64,000 bases of DNA, from the NCBI GenBank assembly GCA_963755435.1, contig CAVWJX010000003.1, positions 310,001 through 374,000 on the forward strand, read 5' to 3'. This stretch comes from AP-15 sp963755435. GTDB lineage: Bacteria; Pseudomonadota; Alphaproteobacteria; ATCC43930; CGMCC-115725. Position 1 is the stretch's first letter. Each line of letters starts with the position of its first letter. The position numbers were made by a program, and so were the translations under genes. Below, in pieces: positions 18,709 through 28,037 of the stretch. The notes below the pieces were generated by a model. The model was not told where the DNA came from. It saw only the letters and a program-made list of their open reading frames with translations, and ran no database searches.

Positions 18709-19266
18709 ATGCGGGCTCGCCGGATCGCGACCGGATTGCTCGGCGTTGGGCTCGCGGCAATCGCGCTCGGCGCGGCGGTGCGGGTGTTCATGAGCCGCCC
18801 GGCGCAAAATCATTTGGCGGGGCCGGAGCGCGTCGACATCGCCATGCTGCGCCCGCCGCTGCCGCAGCCGAGCTTTCTCGTCTGCCCGCCCGGCTATTGT
18901 GCGGCGCATCCGGCGCTCGCGACCCCGATCTTTGCCCTGCCATGGCGGCGGCTGCGCGACGACTGGACCCGCGTGATCGCCGCCGAGCCGCGGGTGGTGC
19001 GGGTGGCGGAGCAATCCCGGGGGCGCCGGCTCGTCTTCATCCAGCATTCGCCGGTGTTCGGCTTTCCCGACATCGTCACGGCCGAGTTCGTGGCACTCGG
19101 TCCCGACCGCTCCGGGATCGCCCTTTTCAGCCGGTCGCGCTACGGCCGCAATGATTTCGGCAAGAATCGCGAGCGGGTCGAACGCTGGCTCGGCTTGCTG
19201 GAGGAAGTGGCACCGGCGCAGGGCCGCCCCGAGCCGCGCGGCGCGTTGCAGCAGGGTGCAGAGTGA
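18709..19266 (+). CDS. DUF1499 domain membrane-anchored protein
   Basis: A 185-residue protein with an N-terminal membrane anchor (IATGLLGVGLAAIALGAAVRV). A DUF1499 domain follows: CPPGYC, then LRDDWTRVIAAEPRV, then DIVTAEFVALGPDRSGIALFSRSRYGRNDFGKNRERV, a typical core. The family has no established biochemical function and is common in envelope-related contexts. Its stop overlaps the start of the next gene, indicating translational coupling. Confidence 0.85.
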   Translation: MRARRIATGLLGVGLAAIALGAAVRVFMSRPAQNHLAGPERVDIAMLRPPLPQPSFLVCPPGYCAAHPALATPIFALPWRRLRDDWTRVIAAEPRVVRVAEQSRGRRLVFIQHSPVFGFPDIVTAEFVALGPDRSGIALFSRSRYGRNDFGKNRERVERWLGLLEEVAPAQGRPEPRGALQQGAE

Positions 19267-19817
19267 GGGCAGGCAGGAGGCTTGTTGCGGCCGGGCTTGT
19301 TGCCGTCGGGCTCGGGGCGGCGCTGGGCTGGACCGGCCCGGTGCTCGGCGCCGGAGACAGCGGGGAGGGGCCGATTGCGGCGCTCCAGGCGCGGCTCGCC
19401 GGGCTCGGCTATGATCCAGGTCCGCTCGACGGCGTGATGTCGGCGAAGACGGAGCAGGCGATGCTGGCTTATCAGCATGCGTCCTCCCGGCCGGCCGCAC
19501 TCGGTCCGATAGCCGATCCGATCGCGGCGGCGCAGCAGGCATTGCAACGGCTGGGCTTTCAGGCGGCGCCGGCGGACGGGGCGATCGGGCCACAGACTCG
19601 CGACGCGATCATCCGCTTTGAGGCGGCCGAGCACCTGCCGATCGATCCCAGAGTCAGTGACCGCCTGCTCGCCGCGCTCGAACAGGCCGAGGCGCCGCCG
19701 GTCGCGGCGAGTGGTCGGCCCCCGGCGCCAATAACCCCGGCGCCTTCAGCCGGGGCGCCCGTGGTCACCGGCCGCCAGCCGTTGCCGGCCGGGGTGACGC
19801 CACCTCCAATCCGCTGA
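19263..19817 (+). CDS. Exported protein with two peptidoglycan-binding-like domains
   Basis: A 184-residue protein with a signal peptide (LVAAGLVAVGLGAALGWTGPVLGAG). It has two PG_binding_1-type repeats: IAALQARLAGLGYDPGPLDGVM and AAQQALQRLGFQAAPADGAIGPQTRDAIIRFE. A Pro/Ala-rich tail follows. It probably docks to cell-wall peptidoglycan; no catalytic domain is attached. The GTG start at 19263 overlaps the DUF1499 stop. It converges on thiG. Confidence 0.85.
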   Translation: MRAGRRLVAAGLVAVGLGAALGWTGPVLGAGDSGEGPIAALQARLAGLGYDPGPLDGVMSAKTEQAMLAYQHASSRPAALGPIADPIAAAQQALQRLGFQAAPADGAIGPQTRDAIIRFEAAEHLPIDPRVSDRLLAALEQAEAPPVAASGRPPAPITPAPSAGAPVVTGRQPLPAGVTPPPIR

Positions 19818-19880
19818 CCTCGGCTCGATCAAGGTGCGCGGCTGCAACGATGGCGCAATCGGCAAACCTGGATGCCGGGT

Positions 19881-20651
19881 TCAGGAGCCGACGAGGCCGA
19901 GCTGCGGGCTCGACGGCTCGGCGAAGCTGCGCCTGGGAATGCGCCCGGCAAGGCGGGCGAGGCGGCCGCCCTCGACCCCGGCGCGCATTGCCGCCGCCAT
20001 CCGCACCGGATTGTGCGATTTGGCGATCGCGGTGTTGGCCAGCACCGCGTCACAGCCAAGCTCCATCGCCAATGCCGCATCGGAGGCGGTGCCGATGCCG
20101 GCGTCGAGCACCACCGGGACCGGGCTGCGCCGGCAAATCAGCTCGATCGCCGCCGGGTTGGCGATGCCCATGCCCGAGCCGATCAACGAGCCCAGCGGCA
20201 TCACCGCGGCGCAGCCGACATCGGCCAGCTTCTGGCAGGCGACCGGGTCCTCGTTGCAGTAGGGCAGCACGGTAAACCCCTTGCGCACCAATTCGTCGGC
20301 GGCATGCACCAGCTGCTCGACATCGGGATAGAGCAGCTCGCGGTCGCCGATCAATTCGAGCTTTACCCAGTCGGTTTCGAGCGCCTCGCGCGCCAGTTCG
20401 GCGGTCAGGATCGCATCGCGCGCGGTGACGCAGCCGGCGGTGTTGGGCAACAGGCGGAAACGGCCGCCGAGCAGGTCGACCAGGCTTTCGGCATAGCCTT
20501 CGAGGCTGATCCGCCGGATCGACACGGTGACGATCTCGGCGGCGCTGGCTTCAAGGCAGTCGAGCAGCACCTGCTGGTTCGGATAGCCGGCGGTGCCGAC
20601 GAAGAGCCGCGAGGAAAGGGTGGCGCCGGCGATCGCAAGCGGGTCGGACAT
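19881..20651 (-). CDS. thiG: Thiazole synthase ThiG
   Basis: A 256-residue TIM-barrel enzyme that builds the thiazole phosphate of thiamine from 1-deoxyxylulose 5-phosphate, dehydroglycine and ThiS-thiocarboxylate sulfur. The motifs FVGTAGYPN, TVSIRRI, LPNTAGC, VKLELIGD, PLGSLIGSGMG and VLDAGIGTASDAA are all present. ATG 20651 follows directly after thiS, with the ribosome site just upstream. It is the intact last gene of thiO-thiS-thiG. Confidence 0.96.
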   Translation of the reverse strand: MSDPLAIAGATLSSRLFVGTAGYPNQQVLLDCLEASAAEIVTVSIRRISLEGYAESLVDLLGGRFRLLPNTAGCVTARDAILTAELAREALETDWVKLELIGDRELLYPDVEQLVHAADELVRKGFTVLPYCNEDPVACQKLADVGCAAVMPLGSLIGSGMGIANPAAIELICRRSPVPVVLDAGIGTASDAALAMELGCDAVLANTAIAKSHNPVRMAAAMRAGVEGGRLARLAGRIPRRSFAEPSSPQLGLVGS

Positions 20652-20676
20652 GGGCTTTTCCCTGGTCGGTAAACAT

Positions 20677-20884
20677 TCAGCCGCCGGAGAGACGGGCGGA
20701 CGATCTCGACATCATCGCCCGGCGCCAGCGATTTCTCCGGCCACTCGGCGCGGCGCACGACGGCGCCGTTGACCGCGACGGCGAGAAACCGCGCTTTGGC
20801 GTCGATGCCGCGGGCGACGAGCAACTCCGACAGGGTCGCCGCCACGACCTCTTCCTCGACGCCGTTGATCTTGAGCCGCATCAT
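20677..20884 (-). CDS. thiS: Sulfur carrier ThiS, with C-terminal frameshift
   Basis: A ubiquitin-like sulfur carrier of about 66 residues (MMRLKINGVEEEVVAATLSE through APGDDVEIVRP). ThiS must end in Gly-Gly, which ThiF adenylates. In the read frame the tail becomes SLRRLNVY and continues into thiG in the wrong frame to 20405. Removing one base in the run at 20686-20687 gives ...RPSLGG followed by TGA (20677-20679). The one-base insertion therefore destroys the essential tail in this assembly. The start ATG overlaps the thiO stop (ATGATG). Confidence 0.8.
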
Positions 20885-22086
20885 CGCGCCGCGGTCGCGA
20901 GGGCCGGGCGCGGCTCGCCGGCCGGACGGAGGTTGCGGCGGCGACGAAGCGCTCGGGGCTGAACGGCTGCAGGCTATCGGTCAGCCGCCCGGTCAGTACA
21001 TAGGCGCTGATCGCCTCGACCGTTACCGGGGTCAGCAGGATGCCGTTCCGATGATGCCCGGTGGCGATCACCAGCCCGTCGATGCCGCTCGGTCCCAGCA
21101 TCGGCGCGTCGTCGCGCGAGCCCGGGCGGAAGCCGACCCAGGTCTCGGCGATCGGCAATTCCTCGATCGCCGGCACCGCCCGCCAGGCGCCTTCGAGCAG
21201 CGCCAGCAAGCCGCCGGCGGTCACCGTGTCGTCGAAGCCGCGCTCCTCGACGGTGCCGCCGACCACCAGCCGCCCATCGAGCCGCGGCACGAGATAGCCG
21301 CGCGGCAGCCAGATCACATGGCGCAGCAGCGGCGCCGCCGGGTCCATGCGCAACGCCAGCATCTGGCCCTTGATCGGGCGCACCGGCGGCAGATAGGCCG
21401 GCGGAATGCCGCCGATCTCGCGCGACCAGGCGCCGGCGGCCAGCACGACGATGTCGGCGGCCTCGCGGCCGTGGTCGGTGACGACGGCGCTGGCGCGGCC
21501 TTGGCGAATCTCGACTTCACGCACCGGGCAGCGCTCATGCAGCACCGCACCGGCGCGCTGGGCGGCCAGCGGTCAGCGCCGCGGCGACCAGGCGATTGTC
21601 GACCTGATGGTCGCGCGGGCTCGACACCGCGCCGGCGATGCCGGGGCGCAGATGCGGCTCGCGGCGACGCGCCTCGGCGCCGGACAGCCATTCGAGATCG
21701 AGGCCGAGCCCGGTTTGGAACTGATAGGTAAAGCGCAGCTGCTCGGCGTCGTCGCGGCTGAGGGCGACGACCATCGTGCCCTCGTCGCGGTAGCCGATCG
21801 CGATCCCGGAGGCGGCTTCGAGCGCGCGGGCGAAATCCGGCCACCGGCGCTGGCTTTCCAGGGCCAATGCCAGCAGCGGCTCTTCGCCGGGTTCGGTCTC
21901 GACCGCCGCGGCGAGCATGCCGGCCGCGGCCCAGCTGGCGCCATGGCCGGCTTCGCCGCGGTCATAGACGGTAACGGCGCAGCCCGCCTCGGCCAAGCGC
22001 CAGGCGATCCCCAGCCCGATGACCCCGGCGCCGATGACGGCGGTTTTCGGGCGCTGCGGCAAAGCGACGGTGGGCGCGGTAATCAC
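20881..22086 (-). pseudogene. thiO: Glycine oxidase ThiO, frameshifted
   Basis: An FAD enzyme that oxidises glycine to the imine used by ThiG. The N-terminal dinucleotide fold is TAVIGAGVIGLGIAWRLAEAG. The body (DHQVDNRLVAAALTA) shifts frame at about 21567, where one extra base occurs in GACCGCTGGCCGCCCAG, and resumes AGAVLHERCPVREVE through ATGHHRNGILLTPVT. A second shift near the end (20920-20950) may separate the natural tail ending TAAR, whose TGA overlaps the thiS ATG. GTG 22086 is chosen because it sits right after the riboswitch and GGGAG. Error or decay cannot be distinguished here. Confidence 0.82.
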
Positions 22087-22190
22087 GGACTCCCTTCGCC
22101 GGGCATGCCCGGCCAGGTTCATTGGGTCTCATCTCAGCCGCTGCCGCCGCGCTCTCGAAGCCCGGCCGAGCGGCACCCCAGCCTCGCGCC
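22087..22190 (-). promoter_or_regulatory. TPP riboswitch (THI element) controlling thiOSG
   Basis: On the minus strand, the conserved TPP aptamer elements occur in order: GGGGTGCC, CTGAGATGAGACCC, TGAACCTG and GCCGGGCATGCCCGGCGAAGGGAG. These match the thi-box consensus (CUGAGA..., ACCUGA, GCGxAGGGA). The 3' strand (AAGGGAG) also forms the Shine-Dalgarno of thiO, whose GTG follows within a few bases. TPP binding should sequester the ribosome site and stop translation; no T-tract is seen, arguing against termination control. Confidence 0.9.
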
Positions 22191-22388
22191 AATGTCGGAT
22201 GCGGGCGGGACCGATGCAAGAATTTTCTCGCTAATCGTTTGCGCACCGGAACGGGTCGGGAATGTCCCGGGCGATGTGCACTTATCCAATCTTAGTCGCG
22301 ATTTTGCTGCGCTGTGTAACCGACTGCTTGGAATCCAGGCCGTATGGAGGTAACTTATGTATCTTTCAAATTCGAGCTGGAGCCGGGC

Positions 22389-22760
22389 ATGCCCTGCATT
22401 CTGGTGGTGGACGACAATAGCGAGGTGCGCGAGATCGTCTGCGAGTTTCTGCGCGACGGCGGCCACCGGGTTCTCTCGGCCGCCTCGGCTCCGGAGGCGC
22501 GGCCGCTGCTCGCGCGACGAGACGATCGATCTGTTGATCATCGATTGCGTGTTGAGCGGCGAGCAGGGGAGATTCGTTGGCCGCGCACGCTTCGAGCCTC
22601 GGGGATCCCGGCGATCCTGACCTCGGGCGATCTGCGCTACGGCGAGAAGATGCGCCGCCGGCGGCGTTTCTGTCCAAGCCGTTCCGGTTGAGCCAGCTGG
22701 AGGAACTGGTCGCGCGCACGGCGCGACCGCCGCGAAACATGCAACGGGTGCCGGCCGCAG
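22389..22760 (+). pseudogene. Response-regulator receiver domain, multiply frameshifted
   Basis: Begins MPCILVVDDNSEVREIVCEF, a receiver domain with the acidic pair DD; the phospho-acceptor Asp is in LLIIDCVLSGEQG. The peptide changes frame at least four times: after PLLAR, after SGEQG, around the LGIPAILTSGDL segment, and before AAFLSKPFRLSQLEELV, where the conserved Lys of the KPF motif remains. All the pieces of a stand-alone CheY-like or cell-cycle receiver are present. ATG 22389 follows the natural domain start, while a good ribosome site (GGAGGT) lies before an out-of-frame ATG at 22357, which may mark another indel. Confidence 0.75.
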
Positions 22761-22781
22761 GGGGTAAGGCGGGTGAGGTCG

Positions 22782-23634
22782 CTACAGAATGGCTCTCTTG
22801 CCGACCGAGGGGCGCAGCGGGAGGTAGCCGACAATCTCGGCGAGCCGAGCCCGGTCGAACAGCACCAGGACACCATCCTGGATTTCGACCAGGCGGGCCT
22901 GGCGCAGCCGTTCGAGGGTGCGCGCGACATGGACCCGCGACAGCCCGGCGGCGTCGGCGAGATCGCGCCGCTGGAGCGGAAACGGGCAGGTCGAGCCGCC
23001 ATTGACCATGCCGCGCTGACGCAGCCGGTCGAAGGTTTCGAGCATCAGGTAGCCGATCCGCTGCTCGGCGTTACCGCGCCCGAGCAGGGACAAGCGCAGA
23101 TCGCTGCGCTGCTCCTCCTCGACCCGCGTCTGCAGCTGGTTCAGCGCCACCGCCGGGTGGCGCGCGAACAGCTCGTGCCAATTGTGGCCGGACAGCACGC
23201 AAAGCGTCGCCGGGGTGATCGCCTGAACCGAATGATTGATCGTGCCCAACAAGCGCCGAAGCGAGCCCGAGCGTGTCGCCCGGCAGCAATATATCGAGGA
23301 TCTGGCGAGCGCCGGTCGCCAGCTGGCGGTAACGGATCGCCCAGCCTTCGAACAAGGTGTAGACCGGACCGCCGACTTCGCCTTGAGCGATGATATCGGC
23401 GCGTGGCGCAACTACGATATGGTCGGTCTTCATTTCCGCGACAAAGCTGAGCTCAGGTTCCGAGAATGGCCTGAACATCGGCCTGCGTCGTAGTGGGCAT
23501 TGCTCGCATGAGCACGAACATAGTCGCGGTTCACCCTCCCCGGGGCTGGCTTCATAATCTGACGAACCCTCAAAGGACCAGCTAAATCCCACAAAAAAAT
23601 CAATGTTTTCACGATCGTAACAAGTTGCTGGCAA
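22782..23634 (-). pseudogene. Crp/Fnr-family regulator, single frameshift
   Basis: The sensor half has a cysteine cluster (CSCSCEQCPL) and a cyclic-nucleotide-binding-like beta barrel (GGPVYTLFEGWAIRYRQLATG, DILLPGDTLGLASAL). After a frame change near 23243, the second half resumes GTINHSVQAITPATLCVLSG, then the dimer helix and an HTH_Crp domain (RRDLADAAGLSRVHVARTLERL). Repair of one base gives a single protein of about 280 residues. The cysteines suggest redox or Fe-S sensing as in FNR/FixK-like proteins, but this is inference. The true start upstream of the cysteine cluster is uncertain. Confidence 0.78.
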
Positions 23635-23917
23635 AAGCCTGGCGAAGGGCCATCAAACCCGACCAGCCCGCCTCACATGTTCGATCATCCGTTGTGTGTC
23701 AGTTACATGGCGGCGGGTTCAGCGATGCGCCCGCCACGCGGCTGCGCGAATCCACCCGATCGGCGCCGGCCGCTTCCGCGCGATCCCGCGCTCGATCGCG
23801 CTTCGCCCGCGGTGAAGGCGGATGACATATCGGCGCCGTTGTAGAATATTCGCGCCGGTGCTCGGAACGGGCGCCCGACAAGTGAATAAAGCGGCCCAGC
23901 GGGCGGAGGAGCAGCCG

Positions 23918-24623
23918 ATGAACAAGGTCTACCCCGATGCGGATGCCGCGCTCGAGCGGCGTGCTGCGCGACGGCATGACGATCATGGCCGGCGGGTTCG
24001 GCCTCTGCGGCATACCGGAAGCGCTGATCGCCGCGATCCGCGCTTCGGGCGTCGGCGGGCTGACCGTCATTTCCAATAATGCCGGGATCGACGGCGCCGG
24101 GCTCGGCCTGCTGCTCGAAAGCCGGCAGGTCCGCAAGATGATCTCGTCCTATGTCGGCGAGAACAAATTGTTCGCCGAACTCTATCTGAAGGGCGAGCTC
24201 GAGCTCGAATTCAACCCGCAAGGCACGCTGGCCGAGCGCATCCGGGCCGGTGGCGCCGGCATCCCGGCGTTCTTTACCCGAACCGGGGTCGGGACCCTGA
24301 TCGCCGAGGGCAAGGAGGTGCGCGAGTTCGACGGCGAGAGCTATCTGATGGAGCGCGGCCTGGTCGCCGATCTGGCGATCGTCCACGCCTGGAAGGGCGA
24401 CCGCGAGGGCAATCTCGTCTACCGCAAGACGGCACGCAACTTCAACCCGGTGATGGCGACCGCCGGGCGGGTCACCGTGGCGGAGGTCGAGCACCTGGTC
24501 GAGCCGGGCGAGATCGAGCCCGACCAGATCCAGACTCCCGGCATCTTCGTCAAGCGAATCGTGCACCCCAGATCGTTCGAAAAGCGCATTGAGCAGCGCA
24601 CCGTCCGCCAGCGCGGCGGGTGA
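23918..24623 (+). pseudogene. scoA: 3-oxoacid CoA-transferase subunit A, frameshift near the start
   Basis: The A subunit of the CoA transferase that moves CoA from succinyl-CoA to acetoacetate in ketone-body or PHB use. ATG 23918 gives MNKVYPDADAALE, after which one extra C at about 23957 shifts the frame. The rest (GVLRDGMTIMAGGFGLCGIPE through RQRGG) is intact and strongly conserved, including the SNNAG and ELYLKGELELEFNPQGTLAERI segments. Initiation at a later ATG (MTIMAGGFG) could bypass the lesion. Its stop lies 17 bases before the B-subunit start. Confidence 0.85.
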
Positions 24624-24640
24624 GGGAGGAGAACCCGGAC

Positions 24641-25282
24641 ATGGCCTGGTCACGCGACGAGATGGCGCGCCGCGCCGCGGCCGAGCTCGAAGACGGCTTT
24701 TACGTCAATCTCGGCATCGGCATCCCGACCCTAGTGTCGAATTTCATCCCGCCCGGGATCACGGTCCAGCTGCAGAGCGAGAACGGCATGCTCGGCATGG
24801 GGCCGTTTCCCTATGAGGGCGAAGAAGACCCGGACCTGATCAATGCCGGCAAGCAGACCATCACCGAACTGCCGACGACGAGCTATTTCGACAGCGCGCA
24901 ATCCTTTGGCATGATCCGCGGCGGCCATATCGATTTGTCGATCCTGGGGGCGATGCAGGTGGCCGAAAACGGTGACCTCGCCAACTGGATGATCCCGGGG
25001 CGGGTGGTCAAGGGCATGGGCGGCGCGATGGACCTGGTCGCCGGGGTCAAGCGGGTGGTCGTGCTGATGGAGCACACCGCGCGCAACGAGCCCAAATTGT
25101 TGCACCGCTGCACCCTGCCGCTGACCGGTGCTGGCGTCGTCGACACGGTCATCACCGATCTCGGCGTGTTCACGATCGACGATACCGGGATGACGCTCGT
25201 CGAGCTGGCGCCTGGGGTCGGACTCGACGAGGTGCGTGACAAGACCGAAGCCTCGTTTTTGGTGCGCCCCGGCCTCGGCTGA
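24641..25282 (+). CDS. scoB: 3-oxoacid CoA-transferase subunit B
   Basis: The 213-residue B subunit carrying the catalytic glutamate in QSENGMLGMGP, which forms the glutamyl-CoA thioester. GIGIPTLVSNFIP and GGHIDLSILGAMQV are typical. ATG 24641 (MAWSRDEMARR) is preceded by GGGAGGA. It is the second gene of a two-gene operon, and the A subunit is directly upstream. It acts in the cytoplasm on acetoacetate or related 3-oxoacids. Confidence 0.94.
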   Translation: MAWSRDEMARRAAAELEDGFYVNLGIGIPTLVSNFIPPGITVQLQSENGMLGMGPFPYEGEEDPDLINAGKQTITELPTTSYFDSAQSFGMIRGGHIDLSILGAMQVAENGDLANWMIPGRVVKGMGGAMDLVAGVKRVVVLMEHTARNEPKLLHRCTLPLTGAGVVDTVITDLGVFTIDDTGMTLVELAPGVGLDEVRDKTEASFLVRPGLG

Positions 25283-26052
25283 AACGCGGGCCGCTCAGCG
25301 CCGGCGCGGGGCGGGTCGGCAGCTCGGCGCGGTTCGGGCCGGCGCCGGCCTTATCCATTCCGCTCGATTATCCCGCTCGATGCGGTCGGGTGCCGCCCGG
25401 CTCCCCGGTCGGGCCAGAGCGCGAAATCCCGCCAGCACATTCCTGGACTCCGCCAGGAATCGTCGCGAACGGTCATCAACGTCATTAGCGACAGTCGGCG
25501 CCCGCTTTGAGACGATTGTAGCAAACGCGACGGTTGCCGCAGCGGGCGGCAGCTGCCGGACTGCGACAGAACGCCGCAATTTCGGATGGCTGCCCTCGGC
25601 CTCGGCGGGGTGATTGCGGCGGGCGGGGATGACAATCGCCGATGTTAACCTACATTTTTATTGGGATTTCCCGAGACCCAATATATGCTGAGGGGGATTG
25701 GGAAGGTGGCCACAACATGTTGTCCGAATCCCGCAAAGTGGCGCATCAAACAGGGCTGGCCGGCCGGCTGATCCCTGGCCAACGCGGAGTACCGCCAAGC
25801 TCCGCACTCTCGCCACAAAAGCTTGGCATAGTGCTTGCGACGAAAAGGCGGGGAACGATGGACGATCGACGACGATCGTGGAGGGAAGGTTGTGTTCGCC
25901 TGCCCTGTCGGCGGGCGAAGGAGGGTCGCGGGTCGCCGAGCCGCGATTTGGGCCGGATGCGGATTTCGGCGAATTGTTTGCGCGGCGCGGCGTTCGCCTT
26001 GTGCGGTCGCTTGGAACGGGGCGTCGAGCGTGAGCGCTAGCTGAGGTGTGAC
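25283..26052. other. Long intergenic leader region before prkA
   Basis: 770 bases with no gene I can support. There is a perfect hairpin (ATTCCTGG, 6-base loop, CCAGGAAT) at 25439-25460 without a T-tract, and an AT-richer stretch at 25635-25690 that could carry a promoter. An open frame at 25642-26040 has a composition and peptide unlike a known family. The length is notable because prkA operons are often under stress or alternative sigma factors, so the control elements are probably here. Confidence 0.4.
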
Positions 26053-28002
26053 ATGAGATTCGACGATGACGGCATTTTCGGACTTTACTCAAGGTTGTAC
26101 GACAACCGGCGGGAGGTTGAGCTTTCCCTCGAGGACTATCTGAGGAAATGCTCCGACGATCCGTCGTATTATGCCGGCGCTGCCGAGCGCATGCTGCGCG
26201 CGATCGGCGAGCCGGCGATGGTCGATACCAGCCAAGACGGGCGCCTCGGCCGCATCTTCAGCAATCGCACGATCAAAATCTATCCCGAATTCGCCGATTT
26301 CTTCGGGATGGAGGAGACCATCGAGCGCATCGTCGGGTTCTTCCGGCACGCGGCGCAAGGGCTCGAAGAGCGTAAGCAGATCCTCTATCTGTTAGGTCCG
26401 GTCGGCGGCGGCAAATCCTCCCTTGCCGAACGGCTGAAGCAGCTGATGGAAAAGGAGCCGGTCTATGTGCTCAAGGCCGGCAAGGAGGTCAGTCCGGTAT
26501 TTGAGAGCCCGCTTGGCCTGTTCGACCCGGTGACGCTCGGCGAGGAGTTGGAGAAGCGCTACGGGGTGCCGCAGCGCCGGCTGACCGGCACGATCTCCCC
26601 TTGGGCGGTCAAGCGGCTCGAGGAATTCGGCGGAGACATCACCAAATTCACCGTGGTCCGCCTGCAGCCCTCGCGCCTCAAGCAGATCTGCATCGCCAAG
26701 ACCGAGCCCGGCGACGAGAACAACCAGGATGTTTCGAGCCTGGTCGGCAAGGTCGATATCCGCAAGCTCGAGTTCTTCAGCCAGAACGATCCCGACGCTT
26801 ATTCCTATTCGGGCGGGCTCAACCGCACCACCCAGGGCCTGCTCGAATTCGTCGAGATGTTCAAGGCCCCGATCAAGATGCTGCATCCGCTCTTAACCTC
26901 GACCCAGGAGGGCAACTACGTCGGTTCCGAGAATATCGGCGGCATCCCCTACCAGGGCATCGTCTTGGCGCATTCGAACGAGGCCGAATGGCAGACCTTC
27001 AAGAACAACAAAAACAACGAGGCCTTTATCGACCGGATTTCCGTGATCAAGGTGCCGTATTGCCTGCGCTGCACCGAGGAGCGCAAGATTTACGAGAAGC
27101 TGCTGCAGAACAGCGAGCTGTCTGCCGCGGCGTGCGCGCCGTCGACCCTGGACATCCTGTCGCGCTTCAGCGTGCTGTCGCGCTTGAAGCCGCACGAGAA
27201 CTCGAACCTGCATTCAAAAATGCGGGTCTATGACGGCGAGAGTTTGAAGGACACCGATCCGCGGGCGAAGTCAGGCCAGGAATACCGCGACGCCGCCGGG
27301 GTCGACGAGGGCATGGACGGGATCTCGACCCGCTTCGCCTTCAAGGTGCTGTCGAGCACGTTCAATTTCGATACCCAAGAGGTGGCGGCCGACCCGGTCC
27401 ACCTGATGTACGTGCTCGAGCAAGCGATCTGGCGCGAGCAGTTCCCGGACGACGTCGAAAAGAAGTATCTGAATTTCATCAAGGCCGAACTGGCCCCGCG
27501 CTATGCCGAGTTCATCGGCCACGAGATCCAGAAGGCCTATCTCGAATCGTATTCGGATTACGGGCAGAACCTGTTCGACCGCTATGTCGCCTATGCCGAC
27601 GCGTGGATCGAGGATTCCGACTACAAGGACCCCGACACCGGCCAGTTGATGAACCGCGAGCTGTTGAACCAGGAGCTGTCGAAGATCGAAAAGCCGGCCG
27701 GGATCGCCAACCCCAAGGACTTCCGCAACGAGGTCGTCAAGTTCGCGCTGCGCGCGCGCGCCGCCAACGCCGGGCGCAACCCGTCCTGGACCTCGTACGA
27801 GAAGTTGCGCGAGGTGATCGAGCGGCGCATGTTCTCACAGGTCGAAGATCTGTTGCCGGTAATCAGCTTTGGCTCGAAGAAGGATAGCGACACCGAAAAG
27901 AAGCACGCCGACTTCCTCGAGCGGATGGTCTCGCGCGGGTACACCGAGCGCCAGGTGCGCCGCCTCGTGGAGTGGTACATGCGGGTCAACAAGGCCGGAT
28001 AG
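26053..28002 (+). CDS. prkA: PrkA (YeaG) serine protein kinase / AAA ATPase
   Basis: A 649-residue protein with an N-terminal AAA domain (Walker A GPVGGGKSSLAERL, about residue 115) and a C-terminal PrkA kinase-like domain. In E. coli, YeaG acts in nitrogen starvation and stationary-phase stress; in Bacillus, PrkA affects sporulation regulators, and Lon-like protease activity has been reported. The conserved start FGLYSRLYDNRREVELSLEDYL is present. ATG 26053 follows GAGGTGTGAC. It is the first gene of a conserved three-gene stress operon. Confidence 0.95.
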   Translation: MRFDDDGIFGLYSRLYDNRREVELSLEDYLRKCSDDPSYYAGAAERMLRAIGEPAMVDTSQDGRLGRIFSNRTIKIYPEFADFFGMEETIERIVGFFRHAAQGLEERKQILYLLGPVGGGKSSLAERLKQLMEKEPVYVLKAGKEVSPVFESPLGLFDPVTLGEELEKRYGVPQRRLTGTISPWAVKRLEEFGGDITKFTVVRLQPSRLKQICIAKTEPGDENNQDVSSLVGKVDIRKLEFFSQNDPDAYSYSGGLNRTTQGLLEFVEMFKAPIKMLHPLLTSTQEGNYVGSENIGGIPYQGIVLAHSNEAEWQTFKNNKNNEAFIDRISVIKVPYCLRCTEERKIYEKLLQNSELSAAACAPSTLDILSRFSVLSRLKPHENSNLHSKMRVYDGESLKDTDPRAKSGQEYRDAAGVDEGMDGISTRFAFKVLSSTFNFDTQEVAADPVHLMYVLEQAIWREQFPDDVEKKYLNFIKAELAPRYAEFIGHEIQKAYLESYSDYGQNLFDRYVAYADAWIEDSDYKDPDTGQLMNRELLNQELSKIEKPAGIANPKDFRNEVVKFALRARAANAGRNPSWTSYEKLREVIERRMFSQVEDLLPVISFGSKKDSDTEKKHADFLERMVSRGYTERQVRRLVEWYMRVNKAG

Positions 28003-28037
28003 GCAACGATAACGATGCCCGCTCTGGAGGGAAGACG

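Noticed and set aside
22357..22620. ORF from the ATG following GGAGGT
   Set aside because: The peptide is out of frame with the receiver domain at its start and enters it only later. It is better explained as an indel within one response-regulator gene.
25439..25460. Perfect hairpin as a terminator after scoB
   Set aside because: It lacks a T-tract and lies more than 150 bases after the stop. It may be structural or regulatory, but I cannot call it a terminator.
25642..26040. 132-residue ORF upstream of prkA
   Set aside because: No recognisable family, no clear ribosome site, and Arg-rich composition typical of non-coding GC-rich frames. It is described only as part of the leader region.
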